The position numbers and the translations under genes are program-made. DNA of 11,233 bases from Candidatus Zixiibacteriota bacterium. GTDB taxonomy: Bacteria > SM23-81 > DAOVCL01. Of the stretch, positions 1-6,261 are shown piece after piece. The stretch spans positions 1-11,233 of the forward strand of contig DAOVCL010000048.1 in NCBI GenBank assembly GCA_030670005.1. The letters are read 5' to 3'. The number at the start of each line of letters is the position of its first letter. Positions within the stretch are counted from its first letter, which is position 1. Under the pieces are notes generated by a model. That model had not been told where the DNA came from and did no database searches. It saw only the letters and a list, made by a program, of their open reading frames with translations.

Positions 1-65
1 AAGAGGAGCAAGGGGAGGATGAAGATATAGCCCCTTAATCCCTCAGCTTTTAAGCTTTGGTTCAT
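1..65 (-). CDS. ABC sugar transporter permease, N-terminal fragment (cut by window edge)
   Basis: Only the first 21 codons are present, reading MNQSLKAEGLRGYIFILPLL and continuing past the left edge. A short charged/polar N-terminus followed by RGYIFILPLLL is the usual beginning of a MalF-type inner-membrane permease (binding-protein-dependent transport family), where the first membrane helix starts directly after a short cytoplasmic tail. The ATG overlaps the TGA stop of the upstream solute-binding protein gene as ATGA, the classic translational coupling seen in binding-protein/permease operons. Its position right after a sugar-binding lipoprotein is the main reason for the call. The identification is an inference from 21 residues and context; the rest of the gene, and presumably a second permease, lie outside the window. 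Confidence 0.62.
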   Translation of the reverse strand, partial: MNQSLKAEGLRGYIFILPLLL

Positions 66-1336
66 CGATATGCCCGAACTACCCTCTCTGCCTCTTTCTC
101 AGCTCTGTCCAGGGCCTCTCCTGCTCCTATCTTCCCCGCCAGGGATAGGTTAACCCACTTCTGAACAATCTCGGAGACCAGCGTATAATATGGAAAGTTT
201 GGTCTGGCAACGGCGCCTTCGAAGACACCCTTTAAGGCCTGAAGATGGGGGAATTTCTCCCTTACCTCTTGATCATCATAGATATCCACCCTTCCTGGGT
301 TCCATCCCAGGCCGACTACAAGCTCTTTCTGAACCTTGTAGGATGTAACGAATTTGACGAATTCCCAGGCCTGGGCTTTGGCATCGGAATATCTGGAAAT
401 CCCTATATGCCAGCCTCCCAGGGCAGAGACCCCCGGTTTTCCCTCAAAGCCGGGAAGGGGGGCAATTCCCACTTTGCCTTTAACCGCTGATCCCCTGGCC
501 TGATGCAGGCTCCAGGCATAGGGCCAGTTTCTCTCAAATAGGGCATTGCCACTCTGGAAGAGACTTCTCACCTCCTCCTCCTTCATCTCCGTATAGGTAT
601 TCGGGGGGGAGATCTTATACTTGTGGATGAGGTCAACCATAAACTGGAGCGCCTCAATGTTCTCAGGTAGGTTGAGGCAGAGCTCTCCCTCTTGGGTAGT
701 AAACCCTCCCCCATTAGAAGCGGCAAATTCAAGGAAGTTACATACCAGCCCCTCATACTGGGCTCCCTGCCAGCAATAGCCCCAAAAGTTGGGAAACTCC
801 CTTCGCAGGGCCTTTTGTATCTCCAGTGAACATCGAACAAGTTCCGTCCAGCTCCTTGGTGGAGCCCGGTAGCCAAACCTTTGGAGAAGATCCTTGCGGT
901 AATATAGAAGGCCGCCATCGACATATATGGGGAGGGCTATCAGGTCACCATTATATCTGTCAGCAAACTCAAGAACTCTGTCAAAAAAGGGATCTACGGA
1001 GAAATCATCTCGGTGAATCCATCTATCCAGGGGCAGAAGCCACTTAGAGGCGGCGAATTGGCCTATCCAGACCACATCCATCAGGAAGAGGTCAGGATCC
1101 CTCTGCCTCGATTTTAAGGGGATAACCAGCCCCTGCCTCCTCTGATCGGTATCGGTTGGTTGCCTGATGAGATCGATGGGAATCCCCGTCTCCTTTTCAA
1201 AGCTTTCGGTTAATTTCTCCCAGAACTCCACCTCACTTGGCGCCCCTCCTACCATAAAGGTCAGCTTACCGCCCCTCCTCGTGCAGGTGACAAGCAGGAG
1301 GGAGGCCATCAAAAGGGCAAAAAGGATCTTTTTCAT
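62..1336 (-). CDS. ABC transporter sugar-binding lipoprotein (family 1 extracellular solute-binding protein)
   Basis: A 424-residue protein, normal for MalE-like sugar-binding proteins (roughly 400-450). The N-terminus has MKK, a hydrophobic core and a lipobox ending LLVTC at Cys18, so it should be lipid-anchored outside the cytoplasmic membrane; Thr at -1 of the lipobox is unusual (Gly, Ala or Ser is normal). Mature-region landmarks fit the family: FWEKLTESFEKETGI near residues 38-52, PDLFLMDVVW, then ALPIYVDGGLLYYRKDLL, and near the C-terminus ALGGWHIGIS followed by AWEFVKFVTS. The start lies 2 nt after the stop of the trehalose synthesis gene, with GGAG inside that gene's end as ribosome-binding site, and its stop overlaps the permease start. 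Neighbours suggest trehalose, maltose or a related glucoside as ligand, but the ligand is not readable from the sequence. Confidence 0.9.
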   Translation of the reverse strand: MKKILFALLMASLLLVTCTRRGGKLTFMVGGAPSEVEFWEKLTESFEKETGIPIDLIRQPTDTDQRRQGLVIPLKSRQRDPDLFLMDVVWIGQFAASKWLLPLDRWIHRDDFSVDPFFDRVLEFADRYNGDLIALPIYVDGGLLYYRKDLLQRFGYRAPPRSWTELVRCSLEIQKALRREFPNFWGYCWQGAQYEGLVCNFLEFAASNGGGFTTQEGELCLNLPENIEALQFMVDLIHKYKISPPNTYTEMKEEEVRSLFQSGNALFERNWPYAWSLHQARGSAVKGKVGIAPLPGFEGKPGVSALGGWHIGISRYSDAKAQAWEFVKFVTSYKVQKELVVGLGWNPGRVDIYDDQEVREKFPHLQALKGVFEGAVARPNFPYYTLVSEIVQKWVNLSLAGKIGAGEALDRAEKEAERVVRAYR

Positions 1337-1338
1337 CT

Positions 1339-3552
1339 CTAAGTCTCCTTGGCAAGAAGATCTTTCAAAAGTTGGCGGACATCGTTCGGTGAATCAAGGT
1401 AATACCTGGCATTTGATGTTCCCAAACCCACCTTAACGGAATAGGAACCCTCCGGCAGAACCTTGAAGAGGTCCTCATCAGTCCAGTCGTCGCCCATTCC
1501 CAGAATGAAGTCGAAATCTCCTCCGCTGATCCAGTTCATCACGGCTCTCCCCTTGTTCACGCTGGCGCATTTTACCTCTATCACCTTGCTCCCCTGGAGC
1601 ACTTGCAGGTCGGTATTGGCGGTAAGGGCTGTGAGAGTCCCCATCAACTCCTTTGCCCGCAGGACAGCCAGCTCAGGATCGGCCCCCCGATAGTGACAGA
1701 CCAAGGAATATTCCTTCTCCTCCACAAACGATCCCGGCAGCCTATCAGCAGACCTCTCCAGCACAGGCTTTATCCAATCCTTCCACTCCTGGCTTAGTCT
1801 ATCCATTATCCTCCATTGGTGCGTATTCTCCCTCCGCATCCAGACACCATGTTCGGCCACCAGGGCAATGTCAGGTTCCTTGAACCAGTTTTGTAGGGTC
1901 TCCCTATCCCGTCCGCTGATGAGAACGACCGTATTTTGAGGGGGGGTAGCAAGCCCTTTGAGCAGGGCAAGGAGCTCAGGATCTGGCTTCGCCTTCCTGG
2001 GCTGCTCCACCAAGGGAACAAGGGTGCCATCGTAATCTAAGAGAAACAAACAGCGACTGCTTTCCTGGTAGAGCTTTATTAACCTGTTCCTCACTGAAAG
2101 GGAGAGCTTTTTTGTCTCCAATTCCTTCTGGCGATCTTTTATCTCCAACAGTCCTGATATAAAATCGTCTGCCCAACGAGAGAGACCGTAGCGAGAGAGC
2201 CTACGTTGCATCGTCCGATTGCGGGAAATCTGTTCATCCTCCGGCATAGTTAAGGCCTCCTCTATGGCCTCTGCTGTCTCCTCCCGGTTGTTTGGGTTTA
2301 TGATCAAGGCCTCACCAAGTTCCTTAGATGCCCCGGCCATTTCACTCAGGATGAGGACGCCTTTCCCCTCTTTTCTGGTGGCAACAAATTCCTTGGCCAC
2401 AAGATTCATCCCATCCCTCAAGGGGGTAATCAGACCAACATCGGCAATCCGATAATAGGTGACCAGGGTAGGGAAGGAGAGAAACCTATACAGGTACCAG
2501 ATGGGCACCCAGCCAGCGGTGCTATGTCTTCCATTTATTCTCCCCACCAATTCATCTACCTGCCGCTTTAAGAGACGATAGGGCTCTACCTTGGTGCGCG
2601 AGGGAACGACAACCAAGATGAGAGTAACCTTCTGGTTCCACTCCGGGTGTCTCTCCAAAAAGAGCTCAAAGGCCTCTAACCTTTTAGGAATGCCCTTGGT
2701 GTAGTCAAGTCTATCCACAGAGAGGATGATTTTACGATTCCCCGTCTTTCTCTTAAATCTCAGCACCGCTTTCTCGGTAAGGGAACTGGTTGCCTCGGCC
2801 TGGAATCGCTTCACATCAATCCCCATGGGGAAGACATCTACCTGCACCAAACGATTTTCCGCTGTGACCTGGCCCATCTCGTGGGCCAAGCCATAGAGCC
2901 TGAGCAGACTGCTGAGGAAATGACGAGCATAATCAAAGGTATGGAACCCTATGAGATCCGCCCCTAAGAGTCCCTCCAAGATCTCCTTACGCCAGGGCAG
3001 AAGGCGGAAGACCTCCAGGGAGGGAAAGGGTATATGCAGAAAGAATCCAATAGTAGCCTTGGGCAGGCTTTTCCGGAGAAGTTTTGGCAGAAGCATCAAA
3101 TGATAGTCGTGAATCCAGATGATGTCATCTGGCCGAGCGATCTCGGTAACCCTTTTGCAGAATAGGCGATTCACCTCCAGATAGGCCTTCCATTCGGAGA
3201 CCTCATACTTGGCAAACTGGGGAAAATAATGAAAAAGTGGCCAGATGGTCTTGTTGGTGAAGCCGTGATAGTATCCCTCGATATTGTGACGAGAAAGAAA
3301 GATGGGGTAGGAGCGAAATTGGGATTGTAACATCTCCTCTATCTCCCCCTTCTCCTTTTCCTCCTCGACCACTAACCCTGGCCAACCCACCCAAGCACTG
3401 TTATGGAGCTGATGGAAGATTCCCAGGCCAGTGGCCAATCCCCCGACACTGGGGCGGTAGGAAAGCCCTTTCCTCCTCCTTTCGATGCTCACCGGCAGCC
3501 TGTTCGATACGATGAGAAACCTTCTTTGATCTTCAATTTTATGCTGAAACAT
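1339..3552 (-). CDS. otsAB: Bifunctional trehalose-6-phosphate synthase / trehalose-phosphatase (OtsA-OtsB fusion)
   Basis: A 737-residue fusion of both steps of trehalose synthesis: UDP-glucose plus glucose-6-phosphate to trehalose-6-phosphate, then dephosphorylation. The N-terminal GT20 domain (about 10-475) shows RRFLIVSNRLPVS, SVGGLATGL at 35-43, NKTIWPLFHY, WIHDYHLMLLP, and R281/K286 in SVDRLDYTKG, matching the spacing of E. coli OtsA R262/K267, then DGMNLVAKEF. The C-terminal HAD phosphatase (about 500-737) has the nucleophile motif DYDGT at 506-510, LISGRD, and the Mg-binding GDDWTDED motif at 687-694. Both active sites look intact. The ATG is preceded by AAAGGAGGTGAG 8 nt upstream. 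The gene overlaps the 3' end of a degenerate nadE by 14 nt and is followed 2 nt later by the sugar-binding protein gene, so it is probably cotranscribed with the importer. Fusions of this architecture are known in bacteria and plants. Confidence 0.97.
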   Translation of the reverse strand: MFQHKIEDQRRFLIVSNRLPVSIERRRKGLSYRPSVGGLATGLGIFHQLHNSAWVGWPGLVVEEEKEKGEIEEMLQSQFRSYPIFLSRHNIEGYYHGFTNKTIWPLFHYFPQFAKYEVSEWKAYLEVNRLFCKRVTEIARPDDIIWIHDYHLMLLPKLLRKSLPKATIGFFLHIPFPSLEVFRLLPWRKEILEGLLGADLIGFHTFDYARHFLSSLLRLYGLAHEMGQVTAENRLVQVDVFPMGIDVKRFQAEATSSLTEKAVLRFKRKTGNRKIILSVDRLDYTKGIPKRLEAFELFLERHPEWNQKVTLILVVVPSRTKVEPYRLLKRQVDELVGRINGRHSTAGWVPIWYLYRFLSFPTLVTYYRIADVGLITPLRDGMNLVAKEFVATRKEGKGVLILSEMAGASKELGEALIINPNNREETAEAIEEALTMPEDEQISRNRTMQRRLSRYGLSRWADDFISGLLEIKDRQKELETKKLSLSVRNRLIKLYQESSRCLFLLDYDGTLVPLVEQPRKAKPDPELLALLKGLATPPQNTVVLISGRDRETLQNWFKEPDIALVAEHGVWMRRENTHQWRIMDRLSQEWKDWIKPVLERSADRLPGSFVEEKEYSLVCHYRGADPELAVLRAKELMGTLTALTANTDLQVLQGSKVIEVKCASVNKGRAVMNWISGGDFDFILGMGDDWTDEDLFKVLPEGSYSVKVGLGTSNARYYLDSPNDVRQLLKDLLAKET

Positions 3553-4072
3553 CAGAGGTACTCACCTCCTTTGGATGATACACCCGACGCATATGTCCTG
3601 ATCTACTCATCAGACCCCTCACATATCCTATCTCCCTCTCCTCTATCTCCAAAACCTGGCCTATGCGCGGGCTCTCCCACCCCCTCTCCAGGGCAAGAAG
3701 AATCATATCCAGCTTTTCATAGGGGACCCCTATCGCCTCCTCATCTATGATTCCCGGCACCAGGTCCGGGGAAGGTGGTTTATTTAGGAACTTGCCAAAG
3801 GGGAGGAGTTTATAGGCCCCAGGGCTCTAAGATAAGGGGTAATATCGATCAATCTCGTTTTTATCCCTAAGTTCTTGGCCAGATTAAGGGCATCCTTGTG
3901 GTTCTCCACCTGAGGCTCTCTTTTTGGCATAATTAGGGCTAAAACCCTTTGGGTTCCCACAGCCTTCCTACACAAGGCCAAAACAGATGAAGTCCCTTAA
4001 GGAAGAGGCCATATTCTCCGGCTCGATCCTTAGTTGGGACTTTAGGCCTTCCCTCTGGGAAGTGGGGTCCAT
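3539..4072 (-). pseudogene. nadE: Degenerate NAD+ synthetase gene (nadE remnant, frameshifted with internal deletion)
   Basis: Three pieces match NAD+ synthetase in order. From ATG 4072 one frame reads LRIEPENMASSLRDFI, like the NadE N-terminus. A second frame (about 3993-3784) reads SSVLALCRKAVG, RVLALIMPKRE, AKNLGIKTRLIDITP. A further frame (from about 3795 to the stop at 3539) reads FGKFLNKPPSPDLVPGIID, EEAIGVPYEKLDMIL and SRSGHMRRVYHP, the family C-terminus. The SGGxDS ATP-pyrophosphatase loop is broken: only GTSSV remains, next to an in-frame TAA. The central part, with the usual GTSNRSE-type segment, is missing, so about 530 bp stand where an intact gene needs 750 or more. The gene cannot encode active enzyme. 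It overlaps the otsAB start by 14 nt, suggesting they were once an operon. A working nadE should exist elsewhere in the genome. Confidence 0.85.
3561..3572 (-). promoter_or_regulatory. Strong ribosome-binding site for otsAB, inside the nadE remnant
   Basis: On the minus strand this reads AAAGGAGGTGAG, almost fully complementary to the 16S rRNA 3' end, with 8 nt to the otsAB ATG at 3552. It lies within the last codons of the nadE remnant. Keeping this site could explain why the 3' end of nadE survived while its interior was lost. Confidence 0.8.
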
Positions 4073-4173
4073 CTGATCACTTTGGCTAAAAGTTATGTAA
4101 AACCGGAGAAAGAGCCTTATTCATACCCTCAAAGCAATTCTTTTTTACATATTACCAAACCCTGCCTCGTCTG

Positions 4174-4437
4174 TCAAGGGGAAATTGGGAGATCATTGGC
4201 TGAGAACTCCACAAGGTTACCATAATCGGGAGTCTCCTTCAGCAGGTCATTAAGGATTGGGGGAGGTAGATTGAAAACACAGGAGGGGATATGCCTCCGA
4301 GGAGACCTGCTAAAAAATCTCTTAAAGTTGGATACTCCTCAGATCATCTCGTAATAGACCATTGAAGAACTATACAATGGGCTATCTTCAGATATTCTCC
4401 AACGGTTCCTCCCCGTACCAGAAGGTGAAAATTTGTG
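4174..4437 (-). pseudogene. Possible decayed coding sequence of unknown family
   Basis: On the minus strand one frame stays open for 88 codons except for a single TGA (4336-4338), ending at TGA 4174-4176. Upstream of the break it reads SEDSPLYSSSMVYYEMI; downstream it reads GVSNFKRFFS, then LPPPILNDLLKETPDYG and NLVEFSANDLPISP. The second half has balanced, protein-like composition rather than the look of translated noncoding DNA. There is no credible start codon with a Shine-Dalgarno site, and upstream the frame is closed by TAG at 4438-4440. I do not recognise the family. It sits just upstream of the nadE remnant on the same strand, so it may be another dead gene of the same former operon. 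It may also be chance. Confidence 0.28.
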
Positions 4438-4471
4438 CTACTTTCCAAATTCCATCTTGACTTTTGCCTGC

Positions 4472-4491
4472 TTCCCCATTTTATTGGGGAA
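4472..4491. other. Short hairpin in the intergenic region
   Basis: TTCCCCA (4472-4478) pairs with TGGGGAA (4485-4491) around a 6-nt TTTTAT loop. No U-run follows on either strand, so it is not a good intrinsic terminator. It may be structural or chance. Confidence 0.3.
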
Positions 4492-4532
4492 AGAATTTCA
4501 GGTAGTGGTTTGAAATTTTATTTACAATTCAA

Positions 4533-4560
4533 TAGAGACAGACCTGAAGGTCTATCTCTA
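4533..4560. other. Strong 12-bp stem, 4-nt loop hairpin in the intergenic region
   Basis: TAGAGACAGACC (4533-4544) and GGTCTATCTCTA (4549-4560) flank a TGAA loop. Read as minus-strand RNA the stem is complete, with one U-G wobble; read as plus-strand RNA that position is a C-A mismatch, which favours function on the minus strand. Flanking AATTTTA (4514-4520) and TAAAATT (4559-4565) could extend pairing as an AT-rich outer arm. It lacks a terminal U-run. It could be part of a leader, a small RNA or a dispersed palindrome. Confidence 0.5.
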
Positions 4561-4678
4561 AAATTATAGAGCTCAACTGTCACAGGTAATACCTAAAGTC
4601 TTATGGATAACTCAGGTCAGAGGAAAAGCAATATTGGCTTCCATGAAATCACCATAGGGAAATGTGTCCTTATCTAAC

Positions 4679-4722
4679 CGGATTATGGCTATTTGATGGC
4701 CTCATAGTTAGGGGATAATCCG
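4679..4722 (+). promoter_or_regulatory. Inverted repeat abutting the recR start codon
   Basis: CGGATTAT (4679-4686) is an exact inverted copy of ATAATCCG (4715-4722), whose last base is immediately before the recR ATG. CTAAC (4674-4678) and GTTAG (4707-4711) form a second complementary pair, though the two pairings are not collinear and would be alternatives. The GGGG at 4711-4714 is the only recR Shine-Dalgarno candidate and lies between these elements. A folded leader or a protein-binding dyad could therefore influence recR translation, or the repeat could be incidental. Confidence 0.35.
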
Positions 4723-5319
4723 ATGTCCTCAACCCTCAGAAGCGTAGAGGAGTTAGTGGAGAAACTCTCCAAATTTCCAGGGATAGGGAGGAAAACCGCG
4801 CAGAGAATGGCCTATCATATCCTCAAGCTGCCTCAGGAGGAGGTTTCCTCCCTAGCTGTGGCCCTAAGGAGAGTGAAGGAGAAGGTAAAGTTGTGTTCGA
4901 TCTGCTCTAACCTGACTGAAGAGGACCCTTGCCCTATCTGCACCGACCCCCAGAGGAACCGCTCAATTATCTGTGTGGTGGAGGAGCCAAAGGATGTGTT
5001 GAGCATCGACCAGGCTGGGGGATACAATGGGCTCTTCCATGTCTTGGGTGGGGTAATATCCCCCTTAGACGGAGTGGGACCGGAGGAGTTGCGGGTCAAG
5101 GAACTTGGAGAGAGATTAAAGAAGGGGATCAAGGAGGTGATCATTGCCACCAATCCCACCACTGAGGGTGAGGCCACTGCTCTTTATCTCTCAAAGGTAA
5201 TAAAGCCCTTGGGGGTAAAGGTAACCCGTATAGCCAGGGGTATCCCCATAGGGGGAGAGCTGGAATATGCGGACAGAATCACCCTGAGCAAGGCCATGGA
5301 GGGAAGGACGGAGATGTAA
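4723..5319 (+). CDS. recR: Recombination mediator protein RecR
   Basis: A 198-residue protein, the standard RecR length. RecR works in the cytoplasm with RecO (and RecF) to load RecA onto SSB-coated DNA at gaps. The helix-hairpin-helix appears as KFPGIGRKTAQRMA near residues 17-30. The zinc finger is CSICSNLTEEDPCPIC with Cys57, 60, 69 and 72. The Toprim domain follows with ICVVEEPKDVLSID, IIATNPTTEGEATALYL, and the C-terminal RGIPIGGELEYADRITLSKAM, a highly conserved RecR signature. The ATG at 4723 gives the expected N-terminus; its Shine-Dalgarno (TTAGGGGA) is modest. In many bacteria recR follows dnaX and ybaB, but here it stands alone behind about 650 bp of gene-poor DNA, with the Por operon 70 bp downstream apparently using its own promoter. 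Confidence 0.98.
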   Translation: MSSTLRSVEELVEKLSKFPGIGRKTAQRMAYHILKLPQEEVSSLAVALRRVKEKVKLCSICSNLTEEDPCPICTDPQRNRSIICVVEEPKDVLSIDQAGGYNGLFHVLGGVISPLDGVGPEELRVKELGERLKKGIKEVIIATNPTTEGEATALYLSKVIKPLGVKVTRIARGIPIGGELEYADRITLSKAMEGRTEM

Positions 5320-5336
5320 AGATTTTGTGATTGGGC

Positions 5337-5364
5337 TTGACTTTCGGTTGCGACTTTGTTAAAT
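5337..5364 (+). promoter_or_regulatory. Candidate sigma70-type promoter of the porGDAB operon
   Basis: TTGACT at 5337-5342 matches five of six -35 positions. After a 16-nt spacer TTAAAT (5359-5364) offers a four-of-six -10; shifting by one gives TAAATT with a 17-nt spacer. Transcription would begin near 5371, about 18 nt before the porG start. It lies between the recR stop (5319) and porG, supporting independent expression of the operon. Confidence 0.45.
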
Positions 5365-5388
5365 TTTTCACAAATAGAAGGAGGTGAG

Positions 5389-5952
5389 ATGATTGAGATC
5401 AGATGGCACGGACGAGGAGGACAGGGGGCCAAGACAGGGGCCCTCTTCTTGGCCGAGGCAGCCATAGAGGAGGGCAAGTACAGCCAGGGTTTCCCGGAGT
5501 ATGGCCCGGAGAGGATGGGAGCGCCAATGAAGGGGTTCACCAGGATTGACGACAAGCCGATTAAGGTTCACTGTGAAGTGGCCAATCCTCAGGTGGTGAT
5601 TGTCCTGGACACCACCCTCCTGGAGGTAGTGGATGTATGTGAGGGTCTAAAGAAGGACGGGATTCTATTGGTCAATACCCCCCAGGATCCCTCCCGGATA
5701 CGCCAGAAGCTAAACATCTCTGGCCGAAAGGTCTATACTGTTGATGCCAATGGCATCTCCATCAAGGAGATTGGAAAGGCTATCCCCAACACTCCGATGA
5801 TTGGAGCCTTTATCCGAGCCACCGGACTACTGAGGCCGGAGACCATCTATGAAGACATTAGACGGAAGTTTGGCAAGAAGTTTGATCAGAGGATTACCGA
5901 GGGAAATATTCGGGCGATAAAGAGGGCCTACGAGGAGGTGAAGGGAGAATGA
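5389..5952 (+). CDS. porG: Pyruvate (2-oxoacid):ferredoxin oxidoreductase, gamma subunit
   Basis: A 187-residue subunit of the four-subunit enzyme that interconverts pyruvate plus CoA with acetyl-CoA, CO2 and reduced ferredoxin. The family signature IRWHGRGGQGAKTGALFLA is at the N-terminus, followed by GFPEYGPERMGAPMKGFTRI, then NPQVVIVLDTTLL and DGILLVNTP, all typical of the gamma domain that contacts CoA. I start at ATG 5389 rather than the upstream TTG at 5356: AAGGAGGTGAG lies directly before the ATG, and family members begin at MIEIRWHG. The stop overlaps the delta-subunit ATG by 4 nt (ATGA), indicating coupled translation. The enzyme is cytoplasmic and oxygen-sensitive. Pyruvate is the likeliest substrate, but other 2-oxoacid enzymes of this family share the same signature. 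Confidence 0.95.
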   Translation: MIEIRWHGRGGQGAKTGALFLAEAAIEEGKYSQGFPEYGPERMGAPMKGFTRIDDKPIKVHCEVANPQVVIVLDTTLLEVVDVCEGLKKDGILLVNTPQDPSRIRQKLNISGRKVYTVDANGISIKEIGKAIPNTPMIGAFIRATGLLRPETIYEDIRRKFGKKFDQRITEGNIRAIKRAYEEVKGE

Positions 5953-6260
5953 GTAGGTTGAAAGGATGGAAGGAGATACCCATCGGTGGACTTATCCTGG
6001 AAGCGGGAAACGCCGAGGAATACCAGACAGGCACTTGGAGGACCTACAGGCCAGTCTGGGATGAGGGGAAGTGTATACACTGCCTTTTCTGCTGGATCTA
6101 CTGTCCCGATTCAGCCATAATAGTTGAGGGGGGAAAGATGAAGGGAATAGATTTAAAACATTGTAAGGGATGTGGGATATGCGATCAGGAATGTCCCCCC
6201 AAGGTTAAGGCCATTGAGATGGTCTTAGAGAGCAAACTGCAAAGTGAAAAAGGAGAATGA
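5949..6260 (+). CDS. porD: Pyruvate (2-oxoacid):ferredoxin oxidoreductase, delta subunit (2[4Fe-4S] ferredoxin-like)
   Basis: A 103-residue ferredoxin-like subunit that passes electrons from the catalytic beta-subunit cluster to external ferredoxin. Two complete [4Fe-4S] motifs are visible: CIHCLFCWIYCP (C-x2-C-x2-C-x3-CP) near residues 42-53 and CKGCGICDQECPPK near 72-85. The N-terminal GTWRTYRPVWDEGKC is the usual lead into the first cluster in PorD proteins. It overlaps porG by 4 nt and its stop lies 1 nt before the alpha-subunit ATG, so stoichiometric production by coupled translation is likely. Both motifs keep all eight cysteines, and length is normal for the family. Confidence 0.95.
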   Translation: MSRLKGWKEIPIGGLILEAGNAEEYQTGTWRTYRPVWDEGKCIHCLFCWIYCPDSAIIVEGGKMKGIDLKHCKGCGICDQECPPKVKAIEMVLESKLQSEKGE

Positions 6261-6261
6261 G

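Larger units (their letters stand above)
4073..4722. other. Gene-poor intergenic stretch between the divergent nadE remnant and recR
   Basis: About 650 bp with no intact gene. It contains a minus-strand coding-like stretch at 4174-4437 interrupted by stops, a short hairpin at 4472-4491, a strong hairpin at 4533-4560 and an inverted repeat ending at the recR start codon. The middle part (about 4490-4570) is more AT-rich than the flanking genes. Promoters for recR and for the minus-strand operon should lie here, but I cannot choose one with confidence; a TTGACT at 4457-4462 with TTTATT 17 nt further on is only a weak candidate. I see no tRNA or known riboswitch. Confidence 0.6.

Noticed and set aside
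3403..3750. Plus-strand open frame of 115 codons across the otsAB start and nadE remnant
   Set aside because: Composition is Pro/Ser-rich as expected for an antisense shadow; the opposite strand has clear homology on both sides.
4336..4338. TGA in the 4174-4437 frame as a selenocysteine codon
   Set aside because: No Cys-type redox motif surrounds it, no start codon or SD supports a gene, and no SECIS-like hairpin lies directly downstream on the minus strand.
4073..4722. CRISPR array, tRNA or known riboswitch in the gene-poor stretch
   Set aside because: No regularly spaced direct repeats, no tRNA cloverleaf elements and no riboswitch core motif were recognisable.
5356..5388. Upstream TTG start for porG
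   Set aside because: The segment covers the ribosome-binding site of ATG 5389 and lies at the predicted promoter/leader; family proteins start at MIEIRWHG.
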